A stretch of DNA of 64,000 nt from Entomomonas asaccharolytica (GCF_016653615.1 NZ_CP067393.1:1565673-1629672), one strand, 5' to 3'. Numbered from the stretch's first letter, positions 1 through 11,714 are shown. Numbers and translations: made by a program. Notes: generated by a model not told the origin, from the sequence alone.

Positions 1-58
1 TTTGATTGTCTGCTACAGGAGCACCGTTGGCTGAAGTTAAAATCGTTTTATTAGTCAT
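1..58 (-). CDS. katA: Catalase, N-terminal fragment (runs off window start)
   Basis: The reverse strand opens with ATG at 56-58 and reads MTNKTILTSANGAPVADNQ before leaving the window. This matches the start of clade 3 monofunctional haem catalases, whose N-termini carry a similar T-x-APV-x-DNQ block. Such enzymes convert hydrogen peroxide to water and oxygen in the cytoplasm. A GGAGAG ribosome-binding site lies 6 bases upstream of the start. The gene is divergent from the biotin operon. Only 19 codons are visible, so the call rests on the N-terminal signature alone. Confidence 0.75.
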   Translation of the reverse strand, partial: MTNKTILTSANGAPVADNQ

Positions 59-408
59 GTTATCTCTCCAATGAGAACTATTTTTGTATGCTTGGAGAAA
101 GTATAGAAATATATTATTGATTATAAAAATTAATAAAAACTAAGAATATGATTTATTTTTTATATTGGATTATTATTTGCTTGCATCTTATGAATCTAAT
201 GCATTGCTATATAATGAATTTTTATAAATAAAATAAATTAATAGCGGCTGATTTCAATATATTCTATTAGTATAAAAAATTAATATGATATTGATTAATA
301 ATTAATCATTGGTAAACTCACGATATAAAAATAGTTGACAGTTGCTAGGGTATTCCTATTATCATTAGCTAATTATTAGCCTGTAATTACTATTTTAAGG
401 ATACTTAA
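59..408. other. AT-rich intergenic region between katA and bioB
   Basis: This 350-base gap separates two divergent genes. It must hold both promoters. The bioB promoter can be recognised (335-362, listed separately). I could not pick out a convincing catalase promoter or an OxyR site among the A/T runs, and there is no gene. Confidence 0.7.
335..362 (+). promoter_or_regulatory. Predicted sigma70 promoter of the biotin operon
   Basis: A perfect -35 TTGACA (335-340) is separated by 16 bases from TATTAT (357-362), one mismatch from consensus. It lies 46 bases before the bioB start. Just downstream is a perfect 13-bp palindrome, GCTAATTATTAGC (368-380), over the expected transcription start. That is a reasonable operator position for a biotin repressor, but it does not match the enteric BirA operator as I know it. 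Confidence 0.65.
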
Positions 409-1458
409 ATGACATTAGGTGCTATTCGCCATGATTGGACATTAGCAGAAGTTCACAATTTGCTTACCATGCCCTTTAATGATTTGATATTTCAAGCTCA
501 AACAGTACATCGTCAGTACTTTGATGCTAATCAGGTGCAAGTATCCACATTGTTATCGATTAAAACTGGCGCTTGTCCAGAAGATTGTAAATATTGTCCA
601 CAATCAGGCCACTATGATACAGGACTGGATAAAGAAAAATTATTAGAAGTTCAAAAGGTACTAGAAGAAGCCAAAGTAGCTAAGGAAATTGGTTCTACAC
701 GTTTTTGTATGGGGGCTGCGTGGAAACATCCAACGGTCAAAGATATGCCCTATGTACTAGAAATGGTGAAAGGTGTTAAAGCATTGGGTTTAGAGACATG
801 TATGACGCTAGGTCGTTTAAGCCAAGAACAAGCAATGCAATTAGCCGATGCAGGCTTAGATTACTATAACCATAACTTAGATACTTCGCCTGATTTTTAT
901 ACCAATATTATTACTACCCGTACCTATAGCGAACGATTACAAACACTTTCTTATGTCCGTGAAGCGGGTATGAAAATTTGCTCAGGTGGCATTTTAGGGA
1001 TGGGGGAGACATTGGATGATCGTGCCAATTTATTAATTCAATTAGCTAATTTACCTGAGCATCCAGAGAGTGTACCTATTAATAATCTAGTAAAAGTAAA
1101 AGGTACTCCCTTAGAGAATGCAGAAGATGTAGAGCCTTTTGATTTTATTCGAATGCTTGCTGTAGCAAGGATTATGATGCCGAAATCCCATGTTCGCTTA
1201 TCCGCAGGACGTGAGCAAATGAATGAGCAAATGCAGTCTTTAGCTTTCTTAGCGGGTGTTAATTCAATTTTTTATGGTGATAGATTATTAACTACCTCTA
1301 ATCCACAAGCAGAAAAAGACCGCGCGTTATTTAAAAAATTAGGCATTAAGCCTGAGCAAAGGCAAGATCATGCAGACGAAGTACATCAGGCAGCGATTGA
1401 ACAAGCAGTCTTAGAACAACGTCAATCGAATATATTTTATGATGCTGCAAAAGCTTAA
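409..1458 (+). CDS. bioB: Biotin synthase BioB
   Basis: This radical SAM enzyme inserts sulfur into dethiobiotin, the last step of biotin synthesis. The radical cluster motif CxxxCxxC is present at Cys56, Cys60 and Cys63 ([12 protein letters not shown]). The [23 protein letters not shown] and RLSAGRE blocks that surround the substrate and the [2Fe-2S] cluster follow in order. At 349 residues it is close to the usual length (346 in E. coli). It is the first gene of bioBFHCDA, 12 bases ahead of bioF, and has its own strong promoter. The ATG is preceded by AAGGATA. Confidence 0.98.
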   Translation: MTLGAIRHDWTLAEVHNLLTMPFNDLIFQAQTVHRQYFDANQVQVSTLLSIKTGACPEDCKYCPQSGHYDTGLDKEKLLEVQKVLEEAKVAKEIGSTRFCMGAAWKHPTVKDMPYVLEMVKGVKALGLETCMTLGRLSQEQAMQLADAGLDYYNHNLDTSPDFYTNIITTRTYSERLQTLSYVREAGMKICSGGILGMGETLDDRANLLIQLANLPEHPESVPINNLVKVKGTPLENAEDVEPFDFIRMLAVARIMMPKSHVRLSAGREQMNEQMQSLAFLAGVNSIFYGDRLLTTSNPQAEKDRALFKKLGIKPEQRQDHADEVHQAAIEQAVLEQRQSNIFYDAAKA

Positions 1459-1470
1459 ATCGAGGTTAGT

Positions 1471-2643
1471 ATGAGCTTTGATTTAGCGGCACGTTGTGCT
1501 GAGCAAAAGGCAAAACATCTCTATCGTAGTCGTTTAAATTTACAAAGCCCACAAACACCAGAGGTTAAAATAAATGGCCAAGATTATTTGGCTTTTTGTA
1601 GTAATGACTACCTAGGTTTAGCTGCCCATTCTAAAGTAATTGAAGCGTTACAGCTAGGCGCAAAACAGTGGGGAGTGGGTGGTGGTGCTTCTCATTTAGT
1701 AATTGGACACAGCGAGCCACATCATCAACTAGAACTTGAGTTAGCAAAATGGACTAAGCGTGAGCGAGTATTATTATTTACCACAGGTTATATGGCTAAC
1801 TTAGCAGCAGTTACCAGTTTGGTAGGTAAGCAAGACACTATTTTAGAAGATCGTTTAAATCATGCCTCATTATTAGATGCTGGTTTATTAAGTGGCGCTC
1901 GTTTTTTTCGTTATCAACATAATAACCCTGCTAATTTACAATTACGCTTAAAAAGAGCACAGGGAGATACATTGATTGTAACTGACGGTGTATTTAGTAT
2001 GGATGGCGATCTAGCAAACTTACCTGCTATTTGCCAAGTAGCTAAACAACATCAGGCATGGGTAATGGTGGATGATGCGCATGGTTTTGGTGTGCTAGGT
2101 GAAAACGGCGGAGGGATTGTAGAGCATTTTGGTTTAACCACTGCCGATGTACCTGTATTGGTGGGTACTTTAGGCAAAGCCTTTGGTACATCAGGTGCTT
2201 TTATTGCAGGTAGTGAAGACTTAATAGAAATACTGATCCAATTTGCGCGCCCTTATATTTACACCACTAGTCAATCACCTGCCATAGCGGCGGCCACTTT
2301 ACAAAGTCTGCAACTTATTCAACAACAAGCATGGCGTAGAACACATTTAAATAATTTGATTAAGCTATTTAGAGAGGGGGCGGGGCAAATTGGTTTGCCT
2401 GTAATGGATAGCCAAACAGCTATTCAACCTATTCTCATAGGTAGTAGCGAACAAGCGATGCAGTTTTCTGAAGCCTTAAAAGAACAGCATATTTTAGTGA
2501 CAGCAATTCGTCCCCCTACTGTTCCTAGTGGTAGTGCAAGATTACGTATAACTTTAACTGCGGCACACACAGAAAATCATATTGAGCAACTATTGCAAGC
2601 ATTAGCAATTTGTTGGCAGCGTTTTAAGGGTTCTAATAAATGA
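1471..2643 (+). CDS. bioF: 8-amino-7-oxononanoate synthase BioF
   Basis: This PLP enzyme condenses pimeloyl-ACP with L-alanine to form 8-amino-7-oxononanoate (KAPA). It is a fold type I alpha-oxoamine synthase of 390 residues. The N-terminal [15 protein letters not shown] block, the [13 protein letters not shown] substrate loop, the PLP aspartate in [10 protein letters not shown] (Asp202) and the Schiff-base lysine in GTLGKAFG (Lys236) are all present. Its stop overlaps the bioH start by 4 bases (ATGA), so the two are probably translationally coupled. Confidence 0.97.
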   Translation: MSFDLAARCAEQKAKHLYRSRLNLQSPQTPEVKINGQDYLAFCSNDYLGLAAHSKVIEALQLGAKQWGVGGGASHLVIGHSEPHHQLELELAKWTKRERVLLFTTGYMANLAAVTSLVGKQDTILEDRLNHASLLDAGLLSGARFFRYQHNNPANLQLRLKRAQGDTLIVTDGVFSMDGDLANLPAICQVAKQHQAWVMVDDAHGFGVLGENGGGIVEHFGLTTADVPVLVGTLGKAFGTSGAFIAGSEDLIEILIQFARPYIYTTSQSPAIAAATLQSLQLIQQQAWRRTHLNNLIKLFREGAGQIGLPVMDSQTAIQPILIGSSEQAMQFSEALKEQHILVTAIRPPTVPSGSARLRITLTAAHTENHIEQLLQALAICWQRFKGSNK

Positions 2644-3349
2644 AACAGTCAATATGTCTAGTTACAGGTTGGGCTGTGGGAACTGTACCTTTAGAAAACT
2701 TAGCCAAGCAATTAACGGTTCTAGGCTATGAGATTAAACTATTAGATTTACCCTATTTAGTTGATGCTACTCAGTGGCTAGCTAGCCTTGCAAAACAGTT
2801 ACCAGAAAAAAGTTATTGGATAGGTTGGTCTTTAGGCGGGCAGTTACTTAGTCAAGCCACTCAATACTATAGTGAGCAATGTCTAGGTTTAATAACTTTG
2901 GCTAGTAATACTTGTTTTAAAGCTAAAGCAGATTGGCCTACAGCAATGGAGGAAGATATATTTTTAAGCTTCCAACAAAATTATATGCAAGCACCCAAGC
3001 AAACCATAAAACGTTTTTTACAGCTAGTTGCACAAGGTGGTACCGATACCAGACATCTGGTCAGGCAATTACAACAAGGTTTAGTCGATAACTCAACAGC
3101 ACAGGCTAATGCAGGTTTAGAGCTTTTAGCGGAATTAGATACTCGGCAGGCACTAAGGCAGTTTAAAGAGCCACAATATCACTTGTTAGCTGAGTTTGAC
3201 GCATTAGTCCCCAGTAATTGCAGTAAAGCATTGTTAAATTTATTGCCAGAGGCATCCGTGGAGTTATTAGAGAATACAGGACATGCTTTTCCTGTACAGC
3301 TATATCCTTTAGTGGCTGAAAAAGTAGATCAATTTATTAAGGCTAACTT

Positions 3350-3353
<4 letters not shown>
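2640..3353 (+). CDS. bioH: Pimeloyl-ACP methyl ester esterase BioH
   Basis: This alpha/beta hydrolase removes the methyl ester from pimeloyl-ACP and so ends the BioC-BioH route to the pimelate moiety. The nucleophile elbow is GWSLGG (Ser64). The acid is probably in AEFDALVPS and the histidine in TGHAFP near residue 215. At 237 residues it is slightly shorter than E. coli BioH (256). It overlaps both neighbours by 4 bases. Sequence identity to enteric BioH looks low, so the name rests on fold, triad and operon position between bioF and bioC. Confidence 0.9.
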
Positions 3354-4829
<1,476 letters not shown>

Positions 4830-4838
4830 GAGATCAAT

Positions 4839-6239
4839 GTGAGTTTAAATGATCTATGGATGCAACGGGATTTAGCTGTGTTATGGCATCCATGCACACA
4901 AATGAAAGATCATGAACAATTACCATTAGTACCTGTTAAAAAGGGTGAGGGCATTTGGCTAGAAGATTTTGATGGAAATCGTTATTTAGACGCGATTAGT
5001 TCATGGTGGGTGAATGTGTTTGGCCATGCGAATCCTCGTATTAATGAACGGATTAAACAACAAGTTGATCAATTAGAGCATGTAATAATGGCGGGCTTTA
5101 CTCATCAGCCTATTATTGAGTTATCTGAACGTTTAGTTGAGTTAACACCACAAGGATTGGATCGTTGTTTTTTTGCTGATAATGGTTCATCGTGTATCGA
5201 AATTGCTTTAAAAATGAGTTTTCATTATTGGTTAAACCAAGGGCAATCTGCCAAAAAGAAATTTATCACTTTAACTAATAGCTACCATGGTGAAACCGTA
5301 GCCGCTATGTCGGTGGGTGATGTGTCTCTTTTTACAGAAACGTATAAAGCGTTATTATTTGACGCTATTAAGGTTCCTTCCCCAGATTGTTATCTAAGGG
5401 AAGAGGGTGTTACAACAGAACAACACTCTATAATGATGTTTAAGGAAATGGAACAAGCCATAGCGGATAATCATCAGCAAGTAGCCGCTGTAATCGTTGA
5501 ACCATTAATACAATGTGCTGGCGGTATGCGCATGTACCATCCTATTTATTTACAAAAATTAAGAGAGGCTTGTGATCGTTATAATGTCCATCTTATTTTT
5601 GATGAAATTGCCGTGGGTTTTGGTCGTACAGGTACTCTGTTTGCTTGTGAACAAGCAGGTATTAGGCCTGATTTTTTATGTTTGTCAAAAGCCTTAACGG
5701 GTGGTTACTTGCCTATGTCAGTTTGTATGACCAGTAATCAAATTTACCAAGCCTTTTATGATGACTATAAGACATTACGCGCTTTTTTACATTCACATAG
5801 CTATACAGGTAATCCCTTAGCCAGCGCTGCTGCTTTAGCTACGTTAGATATTTTTAAAGAGGATAAAGTAATCGCCAATAATCGCCATTTAAGTGCTTGT
5901 TTAGCTAAAGCCGCAGCTCATTTAGCTGACCATCCACATGTGGGAGAAGTACGTCAAACAGGTATGGTTTTAGCGGTGGAGATGGTGGCAGATAAACAAA
6001 CTAAAACTCCCTATCCATGGCAAGAACGAAGAGGCTTGCAAGTATTCCAATATGCATTAAGTCAAGGGTTATTATTAAGGCCTATAGGCAATGTGGTTTA
6101 CTTTATGCCGCCTTATATTATTACATCGGAACAAATTCAGTGGATGGTTAAAATAGCTAGTGAAGCTATTGAACGAGCGACTAGTAAGCCTGTTGCTGCT
6201 GTAAGTGGGGATTTAATTAATTACAAAGATCCAGCTTAA
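4839..6239 (+). CDS. bioA: Adenosylmethionine-8-amino-7-oxononanoate aminotransferase BioA
   Basis: This class III PLP aminotransferase makes 7,8-diaminononanoate from KAPA, using SAM as amino donor. Visible blocks are WHPCTQMKDHE at the N-terminus, SYHGET, the cofactor aspartate in FDEIAVGFGRTG (Asp255) and the catalytic lysine in LSKALTGGYLPMS (Lys284). The start is GTG at 4839 behind a GGAGA site. An overlapping ATG at 4837 runs straight into TGA and cannot be used. It has 466 residues. It closes the operon, whereas bioA is elsewhere in many bacteria. Confidence 0.97.
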   Translation: MSLNDLWMQRDLAVLWHPCTQMKDHEQLPLVPVKKGEGIWLEDFDGNRYLDAISSWWVNVFGHANPRINERIKQQVDQLEHVIMAGFTHQPIIELSERLVELTPQGLDRCFFADNGSSCIEIALKMSFHYWLNQGQSAKKKFITLTNSYHGETVAAMSVGDVSLFTETYKALLFDAIKVPSPDCYLREEGVTTEQHSIMMFKEMEQAIADNHQQVAAVIVEPLIQCAGGMRMYHPIYLQKLREACDRYNVHLIFDEIAVGFGRTGTLFACEQAGIRPDFLCLSKALTGGYLPMSVCMTSNQIYQAFYDDYKTLRAFLHSHSYTGNPLASAAALATLDIFKEDKVIANNRHLSACLAKAAAHLADHPHVGEVRQTGMVLAVEMVADKQTKTPYPWQERRGLQVFQYALSQGLLLRPIGNVVYFMPPYIITSEQIQWMVKIASEAIERATSKPVAAVSGDLINYKDPA

Positions 6240-6241
6240 AT

Positions 6242-6268
6242 AGAGGCACAGTTTATTACTGTGCTTCT
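6242..6268. terminator. Hairpin between bioA and the convergent gene
   Basis: AGAGGCACAGT and ACTGTGCTTCT form an 11-bp stem with one G-U pair and a 5-base loop. It lies directly after the bioA stop and overlaps the last codons of the gene on the other strand. There is no clear U-run on either side, so termination is likely but not certain. Confidence 0.45.
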
Positions 6269-6705
6269 ACTGATTGACGTAAGTCTGCAGAAGCCTGCTT
6301 GCGTTTAGTTAAAGAATCATTATTATTTAATGCAGATAGATTATTCACACCTTGTCTACCCATAAAACGCTGTTCCATCAATTGCGCTCTTTGACGAACG
6401 CGCTGTTCAGCAATACTCATTTGCCGCGAATCATTATTAGCTACTTGTTGGTTTACTTTATTAGTTGTAGCTTTTTGTTGATTTGGTTTGATAACAAAAT
6501 TCACTCTTTTGTTAGCTGTACCTGTGTTAGCTACTGCTTTATTAGTAGTTGGCGTAGCAGTGTTAGCAGGGGTTGAGGTTTTAAAAATTTCACCATGAAT
6601 ATCTACATTTTGACATTTGCCACCAGAAGGGCCTTCTAAGCAAGCTATTTCTGCATGAGCTAATACAGGAATTATACATAATCCAAGTAGAACTTTTTGC
6701 AACAT
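6256..6705 (-). CDS. Small secreted protein of unknown function
   Basis: I do not recognise this 149-residue protein. A signal peptide (MLQKVLLGLCIIPVLAHA) is followed by mature EIACLEGPSGGKCQ with two cysteines about 9 residues apart. A Thr/Asn/Ala-rich linker covers roughly residues 43-95. The C-terminal part is basic and glutamine-rich (RQMSIAEQRVRQRAQLMEQRF) and probably helical. It is most likely periplasmic. It converges on bioA and is followed on its own strand by the MFS gene 93 bases upstream. No function is implied by context. Confidence 0.7.
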   Translation of the reverse strand: MLQKVLLGLCIIPVLAHAEIACLEGPSGGKCQNVDIHGEIFKTSTPANTATPTTNKAVANTGTANKRVNFVIKPNQQKATTNKVNQQVANNDSRQMSIAEQRVRQRAQLMEQRFMGRQGVNNLSALNNNDSLTKRKQASADLRQSVEAQ

Positions 6706-6798
6706 AATCTAGATTCTCCAAAGGTTTTGCGCTATTTAATAACATATTGTTAGGATTTGTCTATTAATTTCACCATTATGTAACAATTTTAATACTAT

Positions 6799-7992
6799 TT
6801 ATTGTTTAATGACTCGATCTGAGCTGAAAAACATAAATAAGCTAATAATAATTGCTGCTGAACCTGCAACAACAGCTAACGCTATGCCATAGTTACCGCC
6901 TGTTTGATTAGCTATATAAACTTGCAGGGTTAAATTTACAGAAGCTAATAGATTACCCAATTGATAAATAAAGCCAGGAAGTACCGCGCGGGTATTTTCA
7001 GGCATTAATTCATTAAGGTAAACAGGCACAACACCCCATGCACCTTGTACCATAAATTGCATAAAAAATGCTCCGATACCTAGCATAATTGAACTGGTAG
7101 CAAACGCCCATAAAGGAATAGCAGGTAATGAAAGTAATGCGGCTATAATAATTGCTTTACGACGTCCTATTTTCGCTGATAGGCTACCAAATAATATTCC
7201 CCCTAAGATTGAAGCAATGTTATAGCAGATGGCTATAATACTCACCACATGGGGCTCAAAGCCATGTTGTTTTTCAAGGAAAGTAGGGTAAACATCTTGC
7301 GTACCATGACTGAAAAAGTTAAAACAGGTCATTAGTAAAATAGCGTATAAACATAATTTCCAGTGTTTTTTAACAATCGGTAATAGCGGAACATTGGTCT
7401 TATGTTCATTTTTAGATGTTAACCAAACAGGTGATTCCTCTACTTTAAACCAAATAAATACGGCTAATAAGATAGGTAGCGAACCAATAATAAACAGTTT
7501 TTCCCAACCAATTAAACTAAACAATAAGCCATAAACAATAGCTGCGATTAGATAACCAGCAGGATAACCTGCTTGGAATAGTCCAGATACAAAGCCCCTT
7601 GATTCTTTGGGTGCTGTTTCTAAGGCAAGGGATGAAGCTACACCCCAAATGCCGCCCATAGCAATACCATAAACACAACGAATGGTAATAAAGATAAACA
7701 GCGTTGGGGCAAATGCTGAAGCTGCTTCTAGTATCGAAAATATAACAATATTGATGATTAGAACAGGTTTTCTACCTATTTTTTCGGCCATACGACCAAA
7801 TATTAATGCACCTATTGGTCGTACTGCTAAGGTGAGAAAGACAGCTAAAGAGACTTCTTGCACTGTTACATTAAAACTTGCCGCAATATCTTTTAAAACA
7901 AACACTAATATAAAGAAATCAAATGCATCCAGTGTCCAACTGGTTACCGCTGCAAATACAGCATTCTTTTGTTTGGCGGTCCATTGAGTCAT
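6799..7992 (-). CDS. MFS transporter, probable carboxylate/H+ symporter
   Basis: This is a 12-helix major facilitator protein of 397 residues. The signature loop between helices 2 and 3 reads GRMAEKIGRKPVL, and a related GSLSAKIGRRKAI loop opens the second half. The N-terminus (SWTLDAFDFFILVFVLKDI) and the RCVYGIAMGGIWGVASSLALE segment resemble the sialate/lactate and aromatic-acid symporter groups, which import organic anions with protons. The substrate cannot be told from sequence. It is a single gene, divergent from fadD. Confidence 0.85.
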   Translation of the reverse strand: MTQWTAKQKNAVFAAVTSWTLDAFDFFILVFVLKDIAASFNVTVQEVSLAVFLTLAVRPIGALIFGRMAEKIGRKPVLIINIVIFSILEAASAFAPTLFIFITIRCVYGIAMGGIWGVASSLALETAPKESRGFVSGLFQAGYPAGYLIAAIVYGLLFSLIGWEKLFIIGSLPILLAVFIWFKVEESPVWLTSKNEHKTNVPLLPIVKKHWKLCLYAILLMTCFNFFSHGTQDVYPTFLEKQHGFEPHVVSIIAICYNIASILGGILFGSLSAKIGRRKAIIIAALLSLPAIPLWAFATSSIMLGIGAFFMQFMVQGAWGVVPVYLNELMPENTRAVLPGFIYQLGNLLASVNLTLQVYIANQTGGNYGIALAVVAGSAAIIISLFMFFSSDRVIKQ

Positions 7993-8163
7993 GGCAATTA
8001 CTCTCCAACAGGTTTGTATTATTATGAAGGTAAGGATGTGGTAATTGACTGAGAATTATAATTATAGTTTCGCCTAGTTAGACTTTTTACCTATATGAAT
8101 AACATAAGCCGTTGAATAAAAATATATTAACTCGCTAGAAGTTTCACATAATTGAGGTAGTAT

Positions 8164-9810
8164 ATGGATTCTGACTTCTGGAAGGATAAATACCCTATAG
8201 GTATTGCCCATACAATAGAACCATCTTGTTATAACAATATATTAGAAATATTTGCTATGGCCTGTCAGAAATTTGCTGAACAGCCTGCTTTTACTAATAG
8301 TAACCATACTATTACTTATCAGCAATTAGATGCTTTATCTATGCAACTTGCCAGCTATTTACAGCAGCTATCAGGTTTACAGAAAGGCGATAGAATAGCT
8401 ATTCAAATGCCTAATTTATTACAATATCCTGTGGTTGTGTTTGCCATTATTCGCGCAGGTTTTGTAGTGGTGAATACTAATCCTTTATATACTGCCCGTG
8501 AAATGCTCTATCAATTTAATGATGCAGGCGTAAAGTGTATTATTTGTCTATCAGCCATATCACCTAAATTAGAATCCATAATAGCTAAAACAGCTATTCA
8601 ACACGTTATTCTAACAGAGCTAGATGATTTACATTGTTCTTCATTACAGCAAATCAATCATTATTCAGTGGCTAATAGTATTCATTTAACAGAGGCCTTT
8701 ATACTGGGTCAGTCATTGGCTTTTAAACAGCTTTCTATACAGCCTGATGATATTGCCGTATTGCAATATACAGGGGGAACAACTGGGATAGTTAAAGGAG
8801 CTATTTTAACACAGCGTAATTTAACTGCTAACACCTTGCAATGTAAGGTTTTATTAGAAAGAACACTGGCGGTAGGTAAAGAAATTGTGATAGCACCATT
8901 GCCAATGTACCATGTTTATGCCTTTACTATTAATTGCATGGCTTTGTTAATGTTAGGTGTTAATAATATCCTAATAACCAATCCAAGAGATACAGCAAAA
9001 GTAGTGCAAGAAATTGCTAAAATTCCGTTTACTGTCTTTATTGGTGTTAATACTTTATTTGTAGCCTTGAGTAATGATAGTCAGTTTAAACACTTAGATT
9101 TTTCTCATTTGAAATTAACTATTTCTGGCGGTATGGCACTGCAACCTACTACTAATACAGCATGGAAAGAAATTACCAATACAGATATTTGTGAAGGTTA
9201 TGGCCTAACGGAAGCTAGCCCTGTGGTAAGTTTTAATTATGTGGAAAATATCCAACAAGGCTCCATAGGTATGCCAGTGGCTTCAACGCTTTGTAAAGTA
9301 ATTGATGACAATGAAAATGAATTACCTATAGGGGAGTATGGTGAGCTTTGTATTAAAGGCCCACAAATAATGCAAGGTTATTGGAATCATCCTGAGGAAA
9401 CCGCTAAGGTCTTTACCGCAGATGGTTGGCTTAAAACAGGAGATATAGCACTTATTCAAGCAGACGGTTATATACGTATTATTGATCGTAAAAAAGATAT
9501 TATTTTAGTATCAGGTTTTAATGTTTACCCCAATGAGCTAGAAAATGTTTTAGCGGAACTTTCAGGTATAACAATGGCTGCTGCTATTGGTGTACCTGAT
9601 CCAAACTCAGGTGAAGCTATTAAATTATTTATAGTGCTAAAAGAAGGCGTTATATTGACAGAGTCAGAGATTATGACTTATTTACATGAAAACCTAGCTA
9701 GTTATAAGTGCCCAAAATATTTAGAGTTTAGAGAGCAACTGCCTGTTACTAATGTGGGAAAGGTATTACGTAAACAGTTACGAGAACAAGAATTAAAAAA
9801 TTATCATTAG
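8164..9810 (+). CDS. fadD: Long-chain fatty acid-CoA ligase (FadD, copy 1)
   Basis: This adenylate-forming enzyme activates fatty acids to acyl-CoA at the inner membrane, feeding beta-oxidation. The AMP-binding loop is YTGGTTGIVKGA. It is followed by the GYGLTEASPVV motif, the TGDIALIQADGYIRIIDRKKD hinge and a C-terminal lysine motif in TNVGKVLRKQLR. The length is 548 residues. A second copy follows on the same strand, an arrangement known from Pseudomonas (fadD2-fadD1). Which copy corresponds to which cannot be decided here. A GAGGTAG site precedes the ATG. Confidence 0.93.
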   Translation: MDSDFWKDKYPIGIAHTIEPSCYNNILEIFAMACQKFAEQPAFTNSNHTITYQQLDALSMQLASYLQQLSGLQKGDRIAIQMPNLLQYPVVVFAIIRAGFVVVNTNPLYTAREMLYQFNDAGVKCIICLSAISPKLESIIAKTAIQHVILTELDDLHCSSLQQINHYSVANSIHLTEAFILGQSLAFKQLSIQPDDIAVLQYTGGTTGIVKGAILTQRNLTANTLQCKVLLERTLAVGKEIVIAPLPMYHVYAFTINCMALLMLGVNNILITNPRDTAKVVQEIAKIPFTVFIGVNTLFVALSNDSQFKHLDFSHLKLTISGGMALQPTTNTAWKEITNTDICEGYGLTEASPVVSFNYVENIQQGSIGMPVASTLCKVIDDNENELPIGEYGELCIKGPQIMQGYWNHPEETAKVFTADGWLKTGDIALIQADGYIRIIDRKKDIILVSGFNVYPNELENVLAELSGITMAAAIGVPDPNSGEAIKLFIVLKEGVILTESEIMTYLHENLASYKCPKYLEFREQLPVTNVGKVLRKQLREQELKNYH

Positions 9811-9978
9811 ACTATTGTATATCATCCCTCTTTTGCTATACATTCTTGTATGTTTTTAATAAATTTTACACTTAAGTAGTATATTCTTTGTACTCTGGCA
9901 AATTAGCTGTGGTAAATTTAATAAAAAGTAAAACAATAGTTTAAATATGATGGTTAATTGAATAAGAAGGAAGAGGGT

Positions 9979-11673
9979 ATGTATAAGGGCTTTTGGCAGG
10001 ATAAGTATCCACCAGTTATTCCAGCTGAGATAGATATTAATGCCTACAGTAGCGTGCTAGATGTTTTTCATGAGTCTTGTGAGAAGTTTGCAGATAAACC
10101 TGCCTTTACCAATATGGGAAAAACGTTAACTTATCGTGAAGTAAACCAATTATCAGCACAGTTTGCAGCTTATTTACAAAGTATTCCAGAGCTTAAGCAG
10201 GGTGATCGTATTGCAGTTCAACTACCTAACACGCTGCAATATCCTATTATTATCTTTGGTATCATTCGTGCGGGCTTTATTGTTGTAAACACTAATCCAA
10301 TGTATACGCTAAGGGAAATGGAGCATCAGTTTAATGATGCTGATGTAAAAGTCGTTATTTGTTTATCTACCACAGCACACATGTTACAAGAGGTTTTACC
10401 ACATACCCAAATCAAGCATGTTATTGTTAGTGAAATTGGTGACTTTTTACCACCAATAAAACGGTTTGTTACTAACTTTATCGTCAAAAATGTTAAGAAA
10501 CTCGTTAAGTCTTATCAAATTGCTAATAAAGTATCCTTTAGAGAAGCATTAGCCATAGGAGCTAACAAACCATTTAAAGAGATTACACCAAGCCCTGAGG
10601 ATGTCACTATCCTACAATACACAGGTGGTACTACAGGGGTTGCTAAGGGAGCTTCATTAACTCATCGTAACCTTGTGGCTAATATGATGCAGTCTAAGTA
10701 TTTTATGGGGGTAGGGCTTTCTGAAGGAACAGAAATAGTGATCTCGCCACTACCGTTATACCATATTTACTCATTTACAATTCATTGTATGGTGGTTATG
10801 GTATTGGGTGGCCATAATATTTTGATTACAGATCCTAGAAATCTCAAAGGGCTTATTAATGATGTTGCCAAGTATCCCTTTACAGTATTTATTGGTTTAA
10901 ATACGTTATTTGCATCACTTTGTAATAATGAAGACTTTAAAAAACTTGATTTCTCTAACTTAAAACTTTCTTTATCAGGCGGTATGGCACTACAACCAGC
11001 CACCAATGAACGTTGGCAACAATTAACAGGCTGCCAAATTTGTGAAGGTTATGGTATGACAGAGGCAAGCCCTGTTATTACTGCCAATCCACCTTTGCCT
11101 AATTGGGTTAAAACTGGTTGTATTGGTCTGCCTTTACCTTCAACCCAATGTAAAATTGTTGACAATGACGGCAATGAAGTACCTATTGGTGAGCGTGGTG
11201 AGCTTTGTATTAAAGGCCCACAAGTGATGAAAGGCTATTGGAACAAGCCAGAAGAAACTGCAGAAGTGATTGATAGCGATGGTTGGTTACATACTGGTGA
11301 TATAGCTATTGCTCGTGCAGATGGCTATTTAAGCATTGTTGATCGTAAGAAAGATATGATCGTTGTATCAGGTTTTAATGTTTATCCTAATGAAGTAGAA
11401 GATGTGGCTGTACAAATCGAAGGTGTGTTACACACAGCTGCTATAGGTGTTCCTGATGAAAAGTCGGGGGAGGCAGTAAAGTTATTTATCGTCGTTAAAC
11501 CAGACACTGTATTGACCCGTGATGAAGTAATGAAATATATGAAAGATAATCTAACAGGTTATAAGCGCCCTAAATATATTGAGTTTAGAAATTCTATTCC
11601 CATGACCAATGTGGGCAAGGTATTACGTAAAGAGTTACGTGATGAAGAATTAAAGAAACTAGCAGAAAAATAA
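9979..11673 (+). CDS. fadD: Long-chain fatty acid-CoA ligase (FadD, copy 2)
   Basis: This is a paralogue of the preceding gene, with the same reaction. It has 564 residues from the chosen ATG, which sits 8 bases after an AGAAGG site and gives the N-terminus MYKGFWQDKYPPVI, colinear with its neighbour and with pseudomonad FadD1. A TTG seven codons upstream is in frame but lies over the ribosome-binding site. Motifs are YTGGTTGVAKGA, EGYGMTEASPV, TGDIAIARADGYLSIVDRKKD and TNVGKVLRKELR. It keeps a loop (PPIKRFVTNFIVKNVKKLVKSY) that copy 1 lacks. The 168-base gap could hold a separate promoter. Confidence 0.93.
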   Translation: MYKGFWQDKYPPVIPAEIDINAYSSVLDVFHESCEKFADKPAFTNMGKTLTYREVNQLSAQFAAYLQSIPELKQGDRIAVQLPNTLQYPIIIFGIIRAGFIVVNTNPMYTLREMEHQFNDADVKVVICLSTTAHMLQEVLPHTQIKHVIVSEIGDFLPPIKRFVTNFIVKNVKKLVKSYQIANKVSFREALAIGANKPFKEITPSPEDVTILQYTGGTTGVAKGASLTHRNLVANMMQSKYFMGVGLSEGTEIVISPLPLYHIYSFTIHCMVVMVLGGHNILITDPRNLKGLINDVAKYPFTVFIGLNTLFASLCNNEDFKKLDFSNLKLSLSGGMALQPATNERWQQLTGCQICEGYGMTEASPVITANPPLPNWVKTGCIGLPLPSTQCKIVDNDGNEVPIGERGELCIKGPQVMKGYWNKPEETAEVIDSDGWLHTGDIAIARADGYLSIVDRKKDMIVVSGFNVYPNEVEDVAVQIEGVLHTAAIGVPDEKSGEAVKLFIVVKPDTVLTRDEVMKYMKDNLTGYKRPKYIEFRNSIPMTNVGKVLRKELRDEELKKLAEK

Positions 11674-11679
11674 AAGGTC

Positions 11680-11706
11680 GATAGGAGAGTTTTTAACTCT
11701 CCTATC
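11680..11706. terminator. Bidirectional terminator between fadD and the flavodoxin gene
   Basis: A perfect 12-bp stem, GATAGGAGAGTT with AACTCTCCTATC, has a 3-base loop and is followed by ATTTTC. It lies between two convergent genes. Confidence 0.8.
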
Positions 11707-11714
11707 ATTTTCAA

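Noticed and set aside
9958-9978. Upstream TTG start for the second fadD
   Set aside because: It would put the good AGAAGG ribosome-binding site inside the coding region and add seven residues that the paralogue and homologues lack.
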